Shown piece after piece: positions 25,042-34,346 of a stretch of 64,000 bases of DNA. Location: assembly GCF_014337215.1 (NCBI RefSeq), contig NZ_CP060635.1, forward strand, positions 261,501 through 325,500, given 5' to 3'. Within the stretch, counting starts at the first letter, position 1. Each line of letters opens with the position of its first letter. The translations under genes and the position numbers were made by a program. The notes beneath the pieces were generated by a model, which was not told the origin of the DNA, ran no database searches, and saw only the letters and a list, made by a program, of their open reading frames with translations. This DNA comes from Wansuia hejianensis. Lineage in GTDB: Bacteria > Bacillota > Clostridia > Lachnospirales > Lachnospiraceae.

Positions 25042-26061
25042 ATGAAATTATTGACAATTGCTGTACCCTGTTACAATTCAGAAGCTTATATGAGAAAGTG
25101 TATTGAATCACTTCTGGTCGGCGGGGAGGACGTGGAAATCCTGATTGTGGATGATGGGTCCACAAAGGATCGCACGCCGCAGATCGCCGACGAATACGCA
25201 GAGAAATACCCGACGATCGTACGGACGATCCATCAGGAGAACAAAGGACACGGCGGCGCGGTTAATACTGGAATTGCGAACGCGACAGGGCTCTACTTCA
25301 AAGTTGTGGACAGCGACGACTGGGTAGACGCAGAGTCCTATAAGAAAATATTAAAGACGTTGGACGCCATCATCCGGGGCCCGGAGACTGTTGATGTATT
25401 GTTCAGCAATTACGTATATGAAAAAGAGGGCGCGAGAAAGAAACGAGTCATGCGCTATATTTATAATTTTCCACAGGACAAGGTGTTTGGCTGGGAAGAG
25501 ATGAAGCGTCTGGGGCCGAGCCATTATGTCCTCATGCATTCGATCATCTACCGGACGGCTCTGCTGCGGGAATCCGGGCTGGAGCTGCCGGAGCATACTT
25601 TTTATGTGGACAATCTGTATGCGTTTATACCGTTTCCGCTGGTGCGCTCCATGTACTATCTGAATGTGAACTTCTACCGTTATTACATCGGCAGGGCTGA
25701 CCAGTCGGTGAATGAAGCGGTGATGATCGGCCGGATGGACCAGCAGCTGCTGGTTAATAACGCGATGATCGAATATATGGGCCGCCAGAAAGGGCTGAAG
25801 GGCCGCCAGAGGGAGTTTATGATTCATTCCCTGGCGATTATCATGACGGTATCTTCCATCATGCTGATCCGCTCCGGCACGGAAGACAGCCTGGAGAAGA
25901 AGCGGCAGCTTTGGGAATATCTGAAGCAGCAGGATCTGAGGACTTTCCTGAAGATCCGCTGGGGAATTACCGGAGCAGCCATGAACCTGCCCGGCAAGGG
26001 CGGCCGGAAACTGTCCGAGTATGGATATAAGCTGGCCCAAAAGGTATACGGGTTTAATTGA
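25042..26061 (+). CDS. Family 2 glycosyltransferase
   Basis: 339 residues. The GT-A fold starts at once with TIAVPCYNSEAYMRKCIES, then ILIVDDGSTKDRTP and the DxD-type FKVVDSDDWVD. The C-terminal third lacks transmembrane helices, so the protein is probably a soluble or peripheral enzyme that adds a sugar to a cell-surface polymer. AGAGGAAAAG precedes the ATG. The gene lies 14 nt after mutY and just before a glycerol-1-phosphate dehydrogenase-like gene. A role in making a teichoic-acid-like polymer is inference. Confidence 0.9.
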   Translation: MKLLTIAVPCYNSEAYMRKCIESLLVGGEDVEILIVDDGSTKDRTPQIADEYAEKYPTIVRTIHQENKGHGGAVNTGIANATGLYFKVVDSDDWVDAESYKKILKTLDAIIRGPETVDVLFSNYVYEKEGARKKRVMRYIYNFPQDKVFGWEEMKRLGPSHYVLMHSIIYRTALLRESGLELPEHTFYVDNLYAFIPFPLVRSMYYLNVNFYRYYIGRADQSVNEAVMIGRMDQQLLVNNAMIEYMGRQKGLKGRQREFMIHSLAIIMTVSSIMLIRSGTEDSLEKKRQLWEYLKQQDLRTFLKIRWGITGAAMNLPGKGGRKLSEYGYKLAQKVYGFN

Positions 26062-26092
26062 CAATCAGTAGACGGAGGATGAGTTAAGAAAA

Positions 26093-27367
26093 ATGGAAAT
26101 GGATTTAGAGCATTTGCGTAAGCCCTGCACTTGTGGCAGGGCGCACGAAATATCTGTACGGGGAATATGGATTGAAGAGGGTGCCTCTAAACGTCTGTAT
26201 GAGATGCTGACGGAAGGAGAACTGAGGGAATTTACTGCCCCGGTTATCGTATGGGATGACAATACCAGCGAGGCGGCGGAAGAGGCGCTGGAGGATGTGG
26301 CAGAGATCTGTCAGGAAATCTGCCTGTCGTCAGCAGGGCTTCAGGCGGATAACAGAAGCGTGGAGATTCTGGAAGAGACACTTCCTGAGGAGACAGACCT
26401 GATTCTGGCGGTGGGAAGTGGTACGATCCACGATCTGAGCCGTTATGTATCCAGCCAGAGGCGGATTCCGTTCATATCCGTGCCCACTGCGGCAAGCGTG
26501 GATGGGTTTTTATCAACCATAGCGGCCATGACCTGGAACGGGATGAAGAAATCCCTGCCGGCTCAGGCCCCGCTGTATGTGTTCGCGGATACAGATATTT
26601 TTTCAAAGGCTCCGTACCGGCTGACCGCGTCTGGGATTTCGGATCTGTTGGGCAAGTATATCTGCCTGGCTGACTGGAGGATCGCGAACCTGGTCACCGG
26701 TGAATATATTTGCGATAAAATCTGTGAGATCGAGTATAAGGCGATCCGGGAAGTTGTCAAACGGCTGGATGATATCCGGGAACAGGATGCGGAAGCCTGC
26801 GAACGGCTGATGTATGCGCTGCTGCTTTCCGGACTGGCTATGCAGATGGCCGGGAATTCCAGGCCCGCTTCCAGTGCAGAGCATCACTTATCTCATCTTT
26901 GGGAAATGGAAGTGATTAATCCACATACGGAAGCGCTTCATGGGGAAAAGGTAGGCGTCGGGATGCTGCTGGCGGAACAGTGCTACCGGAGGCTTCTGGA
27001 GGCCATTGAGGAAGGGCGCTGCTATGTGAAGATGTATTCCGGCCCGGAGAAGCAGCTCCTGATGGATACCTTTGGGGCGAAGGGCCTGTATGAATCGGTG
27101 GCGGAAGAGAATACGCCGGATCCGATGCTGGAGATTGATCCCGACAGGCTGAACAGGGCGCTTCCGGCAATTGCCGGGGTCCTGGATGAGATCCCTCCAG
27201 GAGATAAGCTGAGGGAAATGCTTCGGGCGGGGGGCTGCTGCATGACACTGGGAGAGATCGGCCTTCCAGAAGATGTGGCTGGACAGTCGCTTCTGCTGGC
27301 GCCCTATGTCAGAAGACGTTTGAGCTTTTTGAGGATCGCGAAGATGCTTGAGATAGAAGGAGTGTAG
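26093..27367 (+). CDS. sn-Glycerol-1-phosphate dehydrogenase-like (AraM/EgsA family)
   Basis: 424 residues, in the iron-containing/EgsA dehydrogenase superfamily. DLILAVGSGTIHDLSRY binds the nucleotide and ISVPTAASVDGFLS follows. Metal ligands include Asp in GISDLLGKY, His in AEHHLSHLW and His in HGEKVGVG. Bacterial AraM reduces dihydroxyacetone phosphate to glycerol-1-phosphate; whether this copy does that is inference. ATG at 26093; the stop is 2 nt before ispF, so the two are probably coupled. Confidence 0.85.
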   Translation: MEMDLEHLRKPCTCGRAHEISVRGIWIEEGASKRLYEMLTEGELREFTAPVIVWDDNTSEAAEEALEDVAEICQEICLSSAGLQADNRSVEILEETLPEETDLILAVGSGTIHDLSRYVSSQRRIPFISVPTAASVDGFLSTIAAMTWNGMKKSLPAQAPLYVFADTDIFSKAPYRLTASGISDLLGKYICLADWRIANLVTGEYICDKICEIEYKAIREVVKRLDDIREQDAEACERLMYALLLSGLAMQMAGNSRPASSAEHHLSHLWEMEVINPHTEALHGEKVGVGMLLAEQCYRRLLEAIEEGRCYVKMYSGPEKQLLMDTFGAKGLYESVAEENTPDPMLEIDPDRLNRALPAIAGVLDEIPPGDKLREMLRAGGCCMTLGEIGLPEDVAGQSLLLAPYVRRRLSFLRIAKMLEIEGV

Positions 27368-27369
27368 AC

Positions 27370-27912
27370 ATGCGTGTTGGAACCGGATACGACGTTCATA
27401 AGCTTGCAGGAGGCCGGAAACTGATCCTGGGCGGAGTGGAAATCCCATATGAAAAAGGGCTTTCAGGCCACTCAGACGCAGATGTGGTGGTACACGCCAT
27501 CATGGACGCCCTATTAGGAGCAGCGGCTTTAAGGGATATCGGATACCATTTTCCAGATTCTGATCCGGCGTATCAAGGGGTATCCAGCCTGAAGCTCCTG
27601 GAGAAGGTGGGTGAGATGCTGGAGGAAAAGCTGTACCTGGTAGAGAATATTGACGCGACAATTGTAGCACAGAGGCCAAGGCTCCGCCCCTATCTGGATC
27701 AGATGGCGGAAAATGTGGCATCTGTCCTGCATCTGGAATCAGATCAGGTCAATATAAAGGCAACTACAGAAGAAGGCCTGGGCTTTACGGGAGCGATGGA
27801 AGGCATTGCTGCGTCCGCGGTCTGTGCGCTGAGCCGCGCTCTTGACAGTATAGAAGATGACCGGATGGGGAAGACTTGTAATGGGTGCGGAGGATGCCCG
27901 CCGGCCAGATGA
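27370..27912 (+). CDS. ispF: 2-C-methyl-D-erythritol 2,4-cyclodiphosphate synthase
   Basis: 180 residues; the family core is about 157. MRVGTGYDVHKL and SGHSDADVVVHAIMDALLGA are the metal and substrate motifs, with IVAQRPRLRPY and KATTEEGLGFTG later. It makes the cyclic intermediate of the MEP isoprenoid pathway. The end is unusual: about 20 residues beyond the core carry CNGCGGCPP, a small Cys-rich tail. Start at 27370 overlaps nothing but is 2 nt after the dehydrogenase stop. Confidence 0.95.
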   Translation: MRVGTGYDVHKLAGGRKLILGGVEIPYEKGLSGHSDADVVVHAIMDALLGAAALRDIGYHFPDSDPAYQGVSSLKLLEKVGEMLEEKLYLVENIDATIVAQRPRLRPYLDQMAENVASVLHLESDQVNIKATTEEGLGFTGAMEGIAASAVCALSRALDSIEDDRMGKTCNGCGGCPPAR

Positions 27913-27936
27913 GAGCATGACAAAAGTTAATTAGCG

Positions 27937-27965
27937 TTGACTTCCAGAAGATTCCATGTTAGAAT
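27937..27965 (+). promoter_or_regulatory. Sigma-A promoter of the cation ATPase leader
   Basis: TTGACT at 27937-27942 and TAGAAT at 27960-27965, 17-nt spacer. Confidence 0.75.
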
Positions 27966-27971
27966 CTATGC

Positions 27972-28057
27972 AATAAGGGAGTAGTCGGCGCATAAGCGCG
28001 ATGAAGCCAACACACGGAGAAGAAGCTCCTGGCTTTGTATGAAATGACGAGACTTAT
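27972..28057 (+). ncRNA. yybP-ykoY (manganese) riboswitch
   Basis: The segment AAGGGAGTAG near 27975 and CCAACACAC near 28007, together with TGACGAGACTTATC near 28045-28058, match the yybP-ykoY consensus. The closing arm shares bases with the following terminator stem, so ligand binding should favour readthrough. It stands before a P-type ATPase of the type controlled by Mn2+ in lactococci. Confidence 0.8.
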
Positions 28058-28085
28058 CTGCTATGCGGCAGATAAGTCTTTTTTT
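28050..28085 (+). terminator. Terminator of the manganese riboswitch
   Basis: AGACTTATCTGC and GCAGATAAGTCT form a perfect 12-bp stem with loop TATGCG and a T7 tail. It overlaps the 3' arm of the aptamer. Confidence 0.85.
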
Positions 28086-28118
28086 AGCTGCTCCCCTGCA
28101 GGAAAAGGAGGAACTTGA

Positions 28119-30755
28119 ATGAAGGAATATCTGTCTGAAGTGCAGGAAGTGATGAAACAGCAGGAGACAGGAAACGATGGCCTGAGTTCCCAGGAAGCCG
28201 GAAGGCGCCTGGAGAAATTCGGGAAGAACAAGCTGAAGGAAGGCAAGAAGGAAAGCCTGATTCATAAGTTTTTGATGGAACTGAAGGATCCCATGGTGCT
28301 GATCCTGATTGCTGCGGCTGTGATTTCCGGTATAACATCTGCGTACTCAGGGGAGTCGTTTGCCGATGTCATTATTATTATGATTGTAGTGATCATTAAT
28401 GCCGTTCTGGGAGTGGTACAGGAGAGCAAGGCGGAAAAAGCCATTGCGGCCCTGCAGGAAATTGCAGCTGCCACTTCAAAGGTAATCAGAGACGGACGGC
28501 AGGCAACGCTCCGGAGTGAAGAGCTGGTTCCGGGAGATATCATCGCGCTGGAAGCAGGAGATTCGGTACCGGCAGACGCGAGAATCCTGGAAAGTGCCAG
28601 CATGAAGATCGAGGAGGCTGCGCTGACCGGGGAATCGGTTCCGGCCAACAAGATCAGCGGCAGGCTGGAGCTGGACGGAGGCAAGGACGTGCCTCTGGGC
28701 GACCGGAAGAACATGTGTTATATGGGAAGCACCGTAGTCTATGGAAGGGGCCGGGCAGTTATAACTGGTACGGGCATGGATACTGAGATGGGGAAGATTG
28801 CCGATGCCCTGGCGAATGCCAAGGATGGTGAAACCCCTCTGCAGCTGAAGCTGAATCAGCTCAGCAAGGTGCTCAGCGTTCTAGTGCTGGTGATTTGCGC
28901 GGTGATCTTTGCCGTTGACCTGATCCGTTCATATCCCAACATCAGTGGTGAGGGCATGCTGGATACTTTTATGGTAGCGGTATCGCTGGCGGTTGCGGCA
29001 ATCCCGGAGGGGCTGGCCGCGGTTGTGACCATTGTGCTGTCCGTCGGCGTAACTAATATGTCGAAGCGGAATGCTGTCATCCGGAAGCTGACGGCAGTTG
29101 AGACGCTGGGTTGCACGCAGGTGATCTGTTCAGATAAGACAGGCACTCTGACCCAGAATAAGATGACAGTTGTGGAGCACGTTTCAGAGGATGTCAGGCG
29201 CCTGGCCATGGCTATGGCCCTCTGCTCTGACGCGGAACAGGGTGAAGACGGAGAGGCGGCCGGAGAGCCGACAGAATGCGCTCTTGTAAATGACGCCGCG
29301 AAACAGGGGGTGCCGAAAAGGAAACTATCTGCAGATTATCCAAGGATCGGTGAAGCTCCCTTTGATTCTATGAGGAAAATGATGTCCACGGTGCACAGGA
29401 CTCCGGAAGGGAAGGTGCTGCAGTTCACGAAGGGCGCTCCGGACGAGGTGCTGAAACGCTGTACCAGGTTCTGGAACGGTACCGGTGAGGAGATGATGAC
29501 GGAGGCGGTCCGTCAGAAGATCCTGGAGGACAACAAGAAGCTGGCTGACCAGGCGCTGCGTGTGCTCTGCGGCGCTCAGCGCTTCTGGGAGAGAGAGCCT
29601 GAGAGCAATGAGGCAGAGGTTCTGGAACAGGATCTGTGCTATATAGGGCTGTCGGGAATGATCGATCCGGTGCGTCCGGAGGTAGTTGGCGCCATTCAGG
29701 AATGCCGGGAGGCAGGCATCCGTCCGATCATGATTACCGGGGATCACAGGGATACGGCGGTGGCCATCGCCAGGCAGCTGGGCATCATCGACAGCGCCGA
29801 TCAGGCCATAACAGGGTCACAGCTGGATGATATCAGTGATGAAGAGCTGGAGCAGGAAATCGAGAAATATTCGGTCTATGCAAGGGTACAGCCGGAGCAT
29901 AAAGTACGCATTGTCAATGCCTGGAGGAAAAAAGGCAGAATTACGGCAATGACAGGCGACGGCGTGAATGACGCCCCGTCCATCAAGAGCGCCGATATCG
30001 GTGTGGGAATGGGTATTACAGGAACAGATGTGACGAAGAATGTGGCTGATATGGTGCTGGCTGACGATAACTTTGCGACCATTGTATCCGCTGTAGAAGA
30101 AGGAAGGCGGATTTACGACAATATCAGGAAGGCGATACAATTCCTGCTGGCCTCCAACCTTGCGGAGGTGATGTCCGTATTCATCGCCACCATGTTTGGG
30201 TTTGTGATTCTGAAGCCGGTTCATCTCCTGTGGATCAATCTGATCACCGATTGCTTCCCGGCCCTGGCGCTGGGGATGGAGAAGAGTGAGAGCGACATCA
30301 TGAAGCGGAAGCCCAGAGACGCCAAAGACGGTATTTTCGCGGGAGGAATGGGTTTTGACGTGGTGTTCCAGGGGGCGGTTGTCACAGTTATGGTCCTGAT
30401 CTCCTATATGGTGGGACATTATGTGGAATCAGGCGTCTGGGAGATTACCACGAGTCCGGACGGTATGACCATGGCATTCCTCACCCTGTCCATGATCGAG
30501 ATTTTCCATTCCTTCAACATGCGTTCCAGAAGGCAGTCCATCTTCCGGATGAAGCATCAGAACAAGTGGCTTTGGGGCGCTATGCTGGTATCTTTCCTGT
30601 GTACGACTCTGGTAATAGAGGTGCCGTTCCTGGCGAAGGCGTTCCAGTTTGAGCATATATCACTTATGGAATATGGTATTGCCATAGGGCTGGCGCTTGC
30701 GATCATACCAATTATGGAAGTGGTGAAGCTGATACAGAGGCACTCTGGAAAATAG
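28119..30755 (+). CDS. P2-type cation-transporting ATPase (Ca2+/Mn2+ type)
   Basis: 878 residues, full length. The phosphorylation site is SDKTGTLTQNKM near residues 337-348, the hinge is MITGDHRDTA and TGDGVNDAPS. Transmembrane helix 4 carries AAIPEGLA and helix 6 LLWINLITDCFPALALGMEK, the pattern of Ca2+/Mn2+ pumps. The long cytoplasmic actuator domain has LTGESVPA. The Mn-type riboswitch upstream suggests Mn2+ export, with Ca2+ as an alternative. AAAAGGAGGAA precedes the ATG at 28119. Confidence 0.93.
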   Translation: MKEYLSEVQEVMKQQETGNDGLSSQEAGRRLEKFGKNKLKEGKKESLIHKFLMELKDPMVLILIAAAVISGITSAYSGESFADVIIIMIVVIINAVLGVVQESKAEKAIAALQEIAAATSKVIRDGRQATLRSEELVPGDIIALEAGDSVPADARILESASMKIEEAALTGESVPANKISGRLELDGGKDVPLGDRKNMCYMGSTVVYGRGRAVITGTGMDTEMGKIADALANAKDGETPLQLKLNQLSKVLSVLVLVICAVIFAVDLIRSYPNISGEGMLDTFMVAVSLAVAAIPEGLAAVVTIVLSVGVTNMSKRNAVIRKLTAVETLGCTQVICSDKTGTLTQNKMTVVEHVSEDVRRLAMAMALCSDAEQGEDGEAAGEPTECALVNDAAKQGVPKRKLSADYPRIGEAPFDSMRKMMSTVHRTPEGKVLQFTKGAPDEVLKRCTRFWNGTGEEMMTEAVRQKILEDNKKLADQALRVLCGAQRFWEREPESNEAEVLEQDLCYIGLSGMIDPVRPEVVGAIQECREAGIRPIMITGDHRDTAVAIARQLGIIDSADQAITGSQLDDISDEELEQEIEKYSVYARVQPEHKVRIVNAWRKKGRITAMTGDGVNDAPSIKSADIGVGMGITGTDVTKNVADMVLADDNFATIVSAVEEGRRIYDNIRKAIQFLLASNLAEVMSVFIATMFGFVILKPVHLLWINLITDCFPALALGMEKSESDIMKRKPRDAKDGIFAGGMGFDVVFQGAVVTVMVLISYMVGHYVESGVWEITTSPDGMTMAFLTLSMIEIFHSFNMRSRRQSIFRMKHQNKWLWGAMLVSFLCTTLVIEVPFLAKAFQFEHISLMEYGIAIGLALAIIPIMEVVKLIQRHSGK

Positions 30756-30776
30756 GAGGGAGCAGATACATTTTAC

Positions 30777-30805
30777 TTGACAAAACTCCTGAATATGAAT
30801 AGACT
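30777..30805 (+). promoter_or_regulatory. Promoter of the T-box/cysS operon
   Basis: TTGACA at 30777-30782 and TAGACT at 30800-30805 with a 17-nt spacer. Confidence 0.8.
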
Positions 30806-31060
30806 AATTGTAGATAAAGGCAGGGAACGGATAGAGTAGCAGACCAGGCAGATTTACAGAGAACGGCCGCCGCCGGCTGAAAGCGGCCTGATCCGGCAGT
30901 TTGTGAAGTGCATCCGGGAGCCGGTCCGGCGAAGGACAGTAGCCGGGCACGTATGTCACGCGTTAAGTACATGAGTGGAAAATATCAGTATTTTCAAGAT
31001 AAAGTGGGACCGCGGAGAATTTCGTCTTTATATATAAGACGGAATTCTCTTTTTATTATA
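30806..31060 (+). ncRNA. T-box leader, specifier Cys (TGC)
   Basis: The T-box AAAGTGGGACCGCGG lies at 31001-31015 and the terminator follows (GAGAATTTCGTCTT and AAGACGGAATTCTC, 31015-31049, then TTTTTATT). The stem I region is near 30830-30930 with AGTAG, and the specifier codon TGC is at 30909-30911 in GAAGTGCATCC. Cysteine starvation should raise cysS transcription. Confidence 0.9.
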
Positions 31061-31126
31061 CAGGAAGGCTGTCCGCTTTATCCTGATTAGTAGAGGGGTC
31101 AGAAAGGGAAAAGGAGAAAAGGCTAA

Positions 31127-32533
31127 ATGAAATTGTATAACACACTGAGCAAGAAAAAGGAAGAGTTTGTGCCGATTGAGGAAGGGAAAGTCCGCATGTA
31201 TGTCTGCGGCCCGACGGTCTACAATTTCATCCATATCGGGAACGCCAGGCCGATGATTGTATTTGATACCGCCAGGCGCTATATGGAATATAGAGGATAT
31301 GAGGTGAATTACGTATCCAATTTTACAGATGTGGATGATAAGATCATAGCCAAGGCGCTGGAAGAGGGCGTGGAGGCAGAAGAGATTTCCAGCCGGTATA
31401 TTGAGGAGTGCAAAAAAGATATGGCGGCTATGAACGTGCGTCCTGCGACGACGCATCCTCAGGCGACGAAGGAGATCCAGGGGATGATCGAGATGATTCA
31501 GACGCTGGTGGATAAAGGCTACGCCTATAACGTGAACGGAACAGTTTATTTCCGCACGAGAAAATTTGCGGAATATGGGAAGCTTTCTCACAAGAATCTG
31601 GATGATCTGCGTTCCGGAGAGCGTTCTCTTCTGGTGACGGGAGAGGATCAGAAGGAAGACCCGCTGGATTTCGTGCTCTGGAAGCCGAAGAAGGAGGGAG
31701 AACCGTCCTGGAAAGCGCCCTGGAGCGACGGCCGTCCGGGATGGCACATTGAATGTTCTGAGATGTCAAAGAAATATCTGGGCGAAGAGATAGATATCCA
31801 TGCCGGCGGAGAGGATCTGATCTTTCCCCACCATGAGAATGAGATTGCCCAGAGTGAGTGCTGCAATGGAAAAATATTCGCGCGGTATTGGCTGCATAAC
31901 GCGTTTTTGAACATCGATAACCGGAAAATGAGTAAATCTCTGGGGAATTTCTTTACTGTTCGTGAGATCGGGGAGAAATATGATCTTCAGGTACTCAGAT
32001 TTTTCATGCTTTCCGCCCATTACCGCAGTCCCTTAAATTTCAGCGAGCAGATCATGGAATCCTCCCGGAATGCGCTGGAACGGATTGTGACGGCAGTGGA
32101 TACGCTGAAACGAACCGAGGCCGCCGCCAGGGAGGAAGGGCTGGCTGCAGGCGAGCAGGAGAAGCTGGATGCCATGAAGGTATACAGAGAGAAGTTCGAG
32201 GAGGCAATGGATGACGACCTGAACACCGCGGATGCCATCGCAGCCGTCTTTGAACTGGTGAAGTTTGCGAATACAGAAGCGGGTGAAGGAAGTTCAAAGG
32301 CCTTTGCCGGAGCAGTGAAGAAGGAGATCAAAGAACTCTGCGATGTCCTGGGGCTGATAGCCGAGAAGAAGGAGGAGACTCTGGACAGCGAAATTGAAGC
32401 CATGATCGCCGAGAGGCAGGCGGCCAGGAAGGCCAGAGATTTTGCGAGAGCAGATGCGATCCGGGACGAACTTCTGGAAAAGGGGATTATGCTGGAGGAT
32501 ACCCGGGAGGGAGTGAAATGGAAGAGAGCCTGA
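31127..32533 (+). CDS. cysS: Cysteinyl-tRNA synthetase
   Basis: 468 residues. The class I HIGH-type motif is FIHIGNARPM, with a Cys ligand for zinc just before (VCGPTVYN) and GWHIECSEMS in the middle. KMSKSLGNF is near residue 268. It charges cysteine to tRNA-Cys, and the upstream T-box with a Cys specifier confirms the assignment. The stop lies inside the next gene (16-nt overlap). Confidence 0.98.
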   Translation: MKLYNTLSKKKEEFVPIEEGKVRMYVCGPTVYNFIHIGNARPMIVFDTARRYMEYRGYEVNYVSNFTDVDDKIIAKALEEGVEAEEISSRYIEECKKDMAAMNVRPATTHPQATKEIQGMIEMIQTLVDKGYAYNVNGTVYFRTRKFAEYGKLSHKNLDDLRSGERSLLVTGEDQKEDPLDFVLWKPKKEGEPSWKAPWSDGRPGWHIECSEMSKKYLGEEIDIHAGGEDLIFPHHENEIAQSECCNGKIFARYWLHNAFLNIDNRKMSKSLGNFFTVREIGEKYDLQVLRFFMLSAHYRSPLNFSEQIMESSRNALERIVTAVDTLKRTEAAAREEGLAAGEQEKLDAMKVYREKFEEAMDDDLNTADAIAAVFELVKFANTEAGEGSSKAFAGAVKKEIKELCDVLGLIAEKKEETLDSEIEAMIAERQAARKARDFARADAIRDELLEKGIMLEDTREGVKWKRA

Positions 32534-32943
32534 GCTACCTGGAGGAACAGTTTGGCTTGCCGGAGCTGAATCTCAGACAGTATTCCCCTTTGACGCTGGC
32601 CTATATCGGGGATGCTATCTATGATCTGATCATCCGGACTATGATTGTCCGCCAGGGGAACACCCAGGTGAACAAGCTGCACAGACATGCCAGCAGCCTG
32701 GTAAAGGCAGAGAAGCAATCAGAGATGATAGGGGTGCTGGAACGGGAATTCACGGAGGAGGAGATCCATGTTTACAAGCGGGGCCGCAATGCGAAGTCCT
32801 ATACGACGGCCAAGAATGCCAGTATTTCCGATTACCGGAGGGCTACTGGGTTTGAAGCGGTCATGGGTTATCTCTACCTGAAGGGGGATTATACCCGGAT
32901 GATTGATCTGATAAAAATGGGCCTTGCCCCAGAGGAGGAATAG
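32518..32943 (+). CDS. mrnC: Mini-ribonuclease III
   Basis: 141 residues, an RNase III catalytic domain without the RNA-binding domain. LAYIGDAIYDLIIR carries the signature acidic residues and the C-terminal FEAVMGYLYL is conserved. In Bacillus it matures 23S rRNA. It overlaps cysS by 16 nt and precedes rlmB as in many Firmicutes. Confidence 0.93.
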   Translation: MEESLSYLEEQFGLPELNLRQYSPLTLAYIGDAIYDLIIRTMIVRQGNTQVNKLHRHASSLVKAEKQSEMIGVLEREFTEEEIHVYKRGRNAKSYTTAKNASISDYRRATGFEAVMGYLYLKGDYTRMIDLIKMGLAPEEE

Positions 32944-32952
32944 GATTAAAAT

Positions 32953-33702
32953 ATGAGAAAAGAATCTAATGAATTGCCGAACCGGCTGGAAGGCCGGAAT
33001 GCCGTGCTGGAAGCTCTGCGGGCGGGGCGGAGCGTGGATAAGATATACGTCCAGCTCGGTTCCTCCGACGGCCCGATCCAGACTATTCTCCGGGAGGCGA
33101 AAAAGCATGATACGATTGTGAGCTTTGTGGCCAAGGAGCGGCTGAATCAGATGTCAGAGACGGGCAATCACCAGGGCGTCATAGCGATGGCGGCCTCTTA
33201 CGAATACGTTTCGGTGGAGGAGATTCTGGCCCGCGCCGGGGAGAAAGGAGAGGCTCCTTTTCTGTTCCTGCTGGACGGGATAGAGGATCCTCACAATCTG
33301 GGGGCTATCATCCGGACGGCGAACCTGGCCGGCGCTCATGGCGTCATCATTACAAAGCACCGGGCGGCTGGGCTGACAGCCACAGTCGCAAAGGCCTCTG
33401 CGGGTGCGGTCAATTATACGCCGGTGGCCAAGGTGACAAATCTGACCAATACCATCGAGCAGCTCAAAAAAGAAGGGATCTGGTTTGTCTGCGCGGATAT
33501 GGGCGGCACCCGGATGTATGATCTGGATCTGCGGGGCCCGGTCGGGCTGGTCATAGGAAATGAAGGTGAAGGAGTCAGCAGGCTGGTGAGGGAGAAATGC
33601 GATTTCATAGCTTCCATACCGATGAAAGGTGATATCGATTCCCTGAATGCTTCCGTAGCTGCAGGGATTCTGGCTTATGAAATCGTCAGACAGAGGGGAT
33701 AA
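32953..33702 (+). CDS. rlmB: 23S rRNA (guanosine-2'-O)-methyltransferase, SpoU/TrmH family
   Basis: 249 residues. An N-terminal substrate-binding domain (NRLEGRNAVLEALRAG) precedes the knotted SPOUT domain: LDGIEDPHNLGAIIRTANLAG, VGLVIGNEGEGVSR and IPMKGDIDSLNASVAAGI. It methylates a conserved guanosine of 23S rRNA. It sits in a conserved cysS-mrnC-rlmB-sigH order. Confidence 0.93.
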   Translation: MRKESNELPNRLEGRNAVLEALRAGRSVDKIYVQLGSSDGPIQTILREAKKHDTIVSFVAKERLNQMSETGNHQGVIAMAASYEYVSVEEILARAGEKGEAPFLFLLDGIEDPHNLGAIIRTANLAGAHGVIITKHRAAGLTATVAKASAGAVNYTPVAKVTNLTNTIEQLKKEGIWFVCADMGGTRMYDLDLRGPVGLVIGNEGEGVSRLVREKCDFIASIPMKGDIDSLNASVAAGILAYEIVRQRG

Positions 33703-33703
33703 A

Positions 33704-34291
33704 ATGGAAAAATACGATGCATATTCAGATGAGGAACTGATTCAGATGCTGCGTGAGGGAGAGACACCTGTGGCAGAATACCTGATGGATAAGTACAAGA
33801 CTCTGGTCAGGAAGAAGGCTCGCGCCCTGTATCTGGCAGGCGGAGACCATGAGGACTTGCTTCAGGAGGGGATGCTGGGCTTGTACAAGGCTGTGCGGGA
33901 GTATCAGCCCGACAAAGAAGCATCTTTTCAGACCTTTGCCGGATTATGCATCTCGAGACAGATGTATTCAGCGGTGGTATCGGCCCAGAGGAAAAAGCAT
34001 CATCCGCTGAACACATCGATTTCACTGAATGAACTGGAAGAAAACCAGGAGGAATACAACCTGGGGACGGCAGAAAGCCCGGAAACGATCCTTCTGGATC
34101 AGGAGGCTACAGAAAACTTGAGAAGCGCGATAGAGAAAAACCTCAGCCCCTTTGAATGCAGGGTGCTGGACCTGTATTTGAGTGGCCTGGATTACCTGCA
34201 GATCGCCGAAGAGCTGGAAAGACCCGCCAAGTCCATAGACAACGCTCTTCAAAGGATACGGGCGAAGGTGAACCGGACACTGGAATATTAG
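33704..34291 (+). CDS. sigH: RNA polymerase sigma factor, SigH type
   Basis: 195 residues with regions 2 (DLLQEGMLGLYKAVREYQP, then FQTFAGLCISRQM) and 4 (LSPFECRVLDLYLSGLDYLQIAEEL). SigH controls early sporulation in Bacillus and relatives. The place after rlmB and the length agree. Start at 33704 follows AGAGGGG; the frame opens earlier but within rlmB. A GAGAGGGGG/CTCCTCTC hairpin without a T run follows near 34302-34336. The yacP-type gene found between rlmB and sigH in Bacillus is absent. Confidence 0.93.
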   Translation: MEKYDAYSDEELIQMLREGETPVAEYLMDKYKTLVRKKARALYLAGGDHEDLLQEGMLGLYKAVREYQPDKEASFQTFAGLCISRQMYSAVVSAQRKKHHPLNTSISLNELEENQEEYNLGTAESPETILLDQEATENLRSAIEKNLSPFECRVLDLYLSGLDYLQIAEELERPAKSIDNALQRIRAKVNRTLEY

Positions 34292-34346
34292 CAATGCCGT
34301 TGAGAGGGGGACGTATTCGGATACGGCCTCCTCTCCGGAACAGGTG

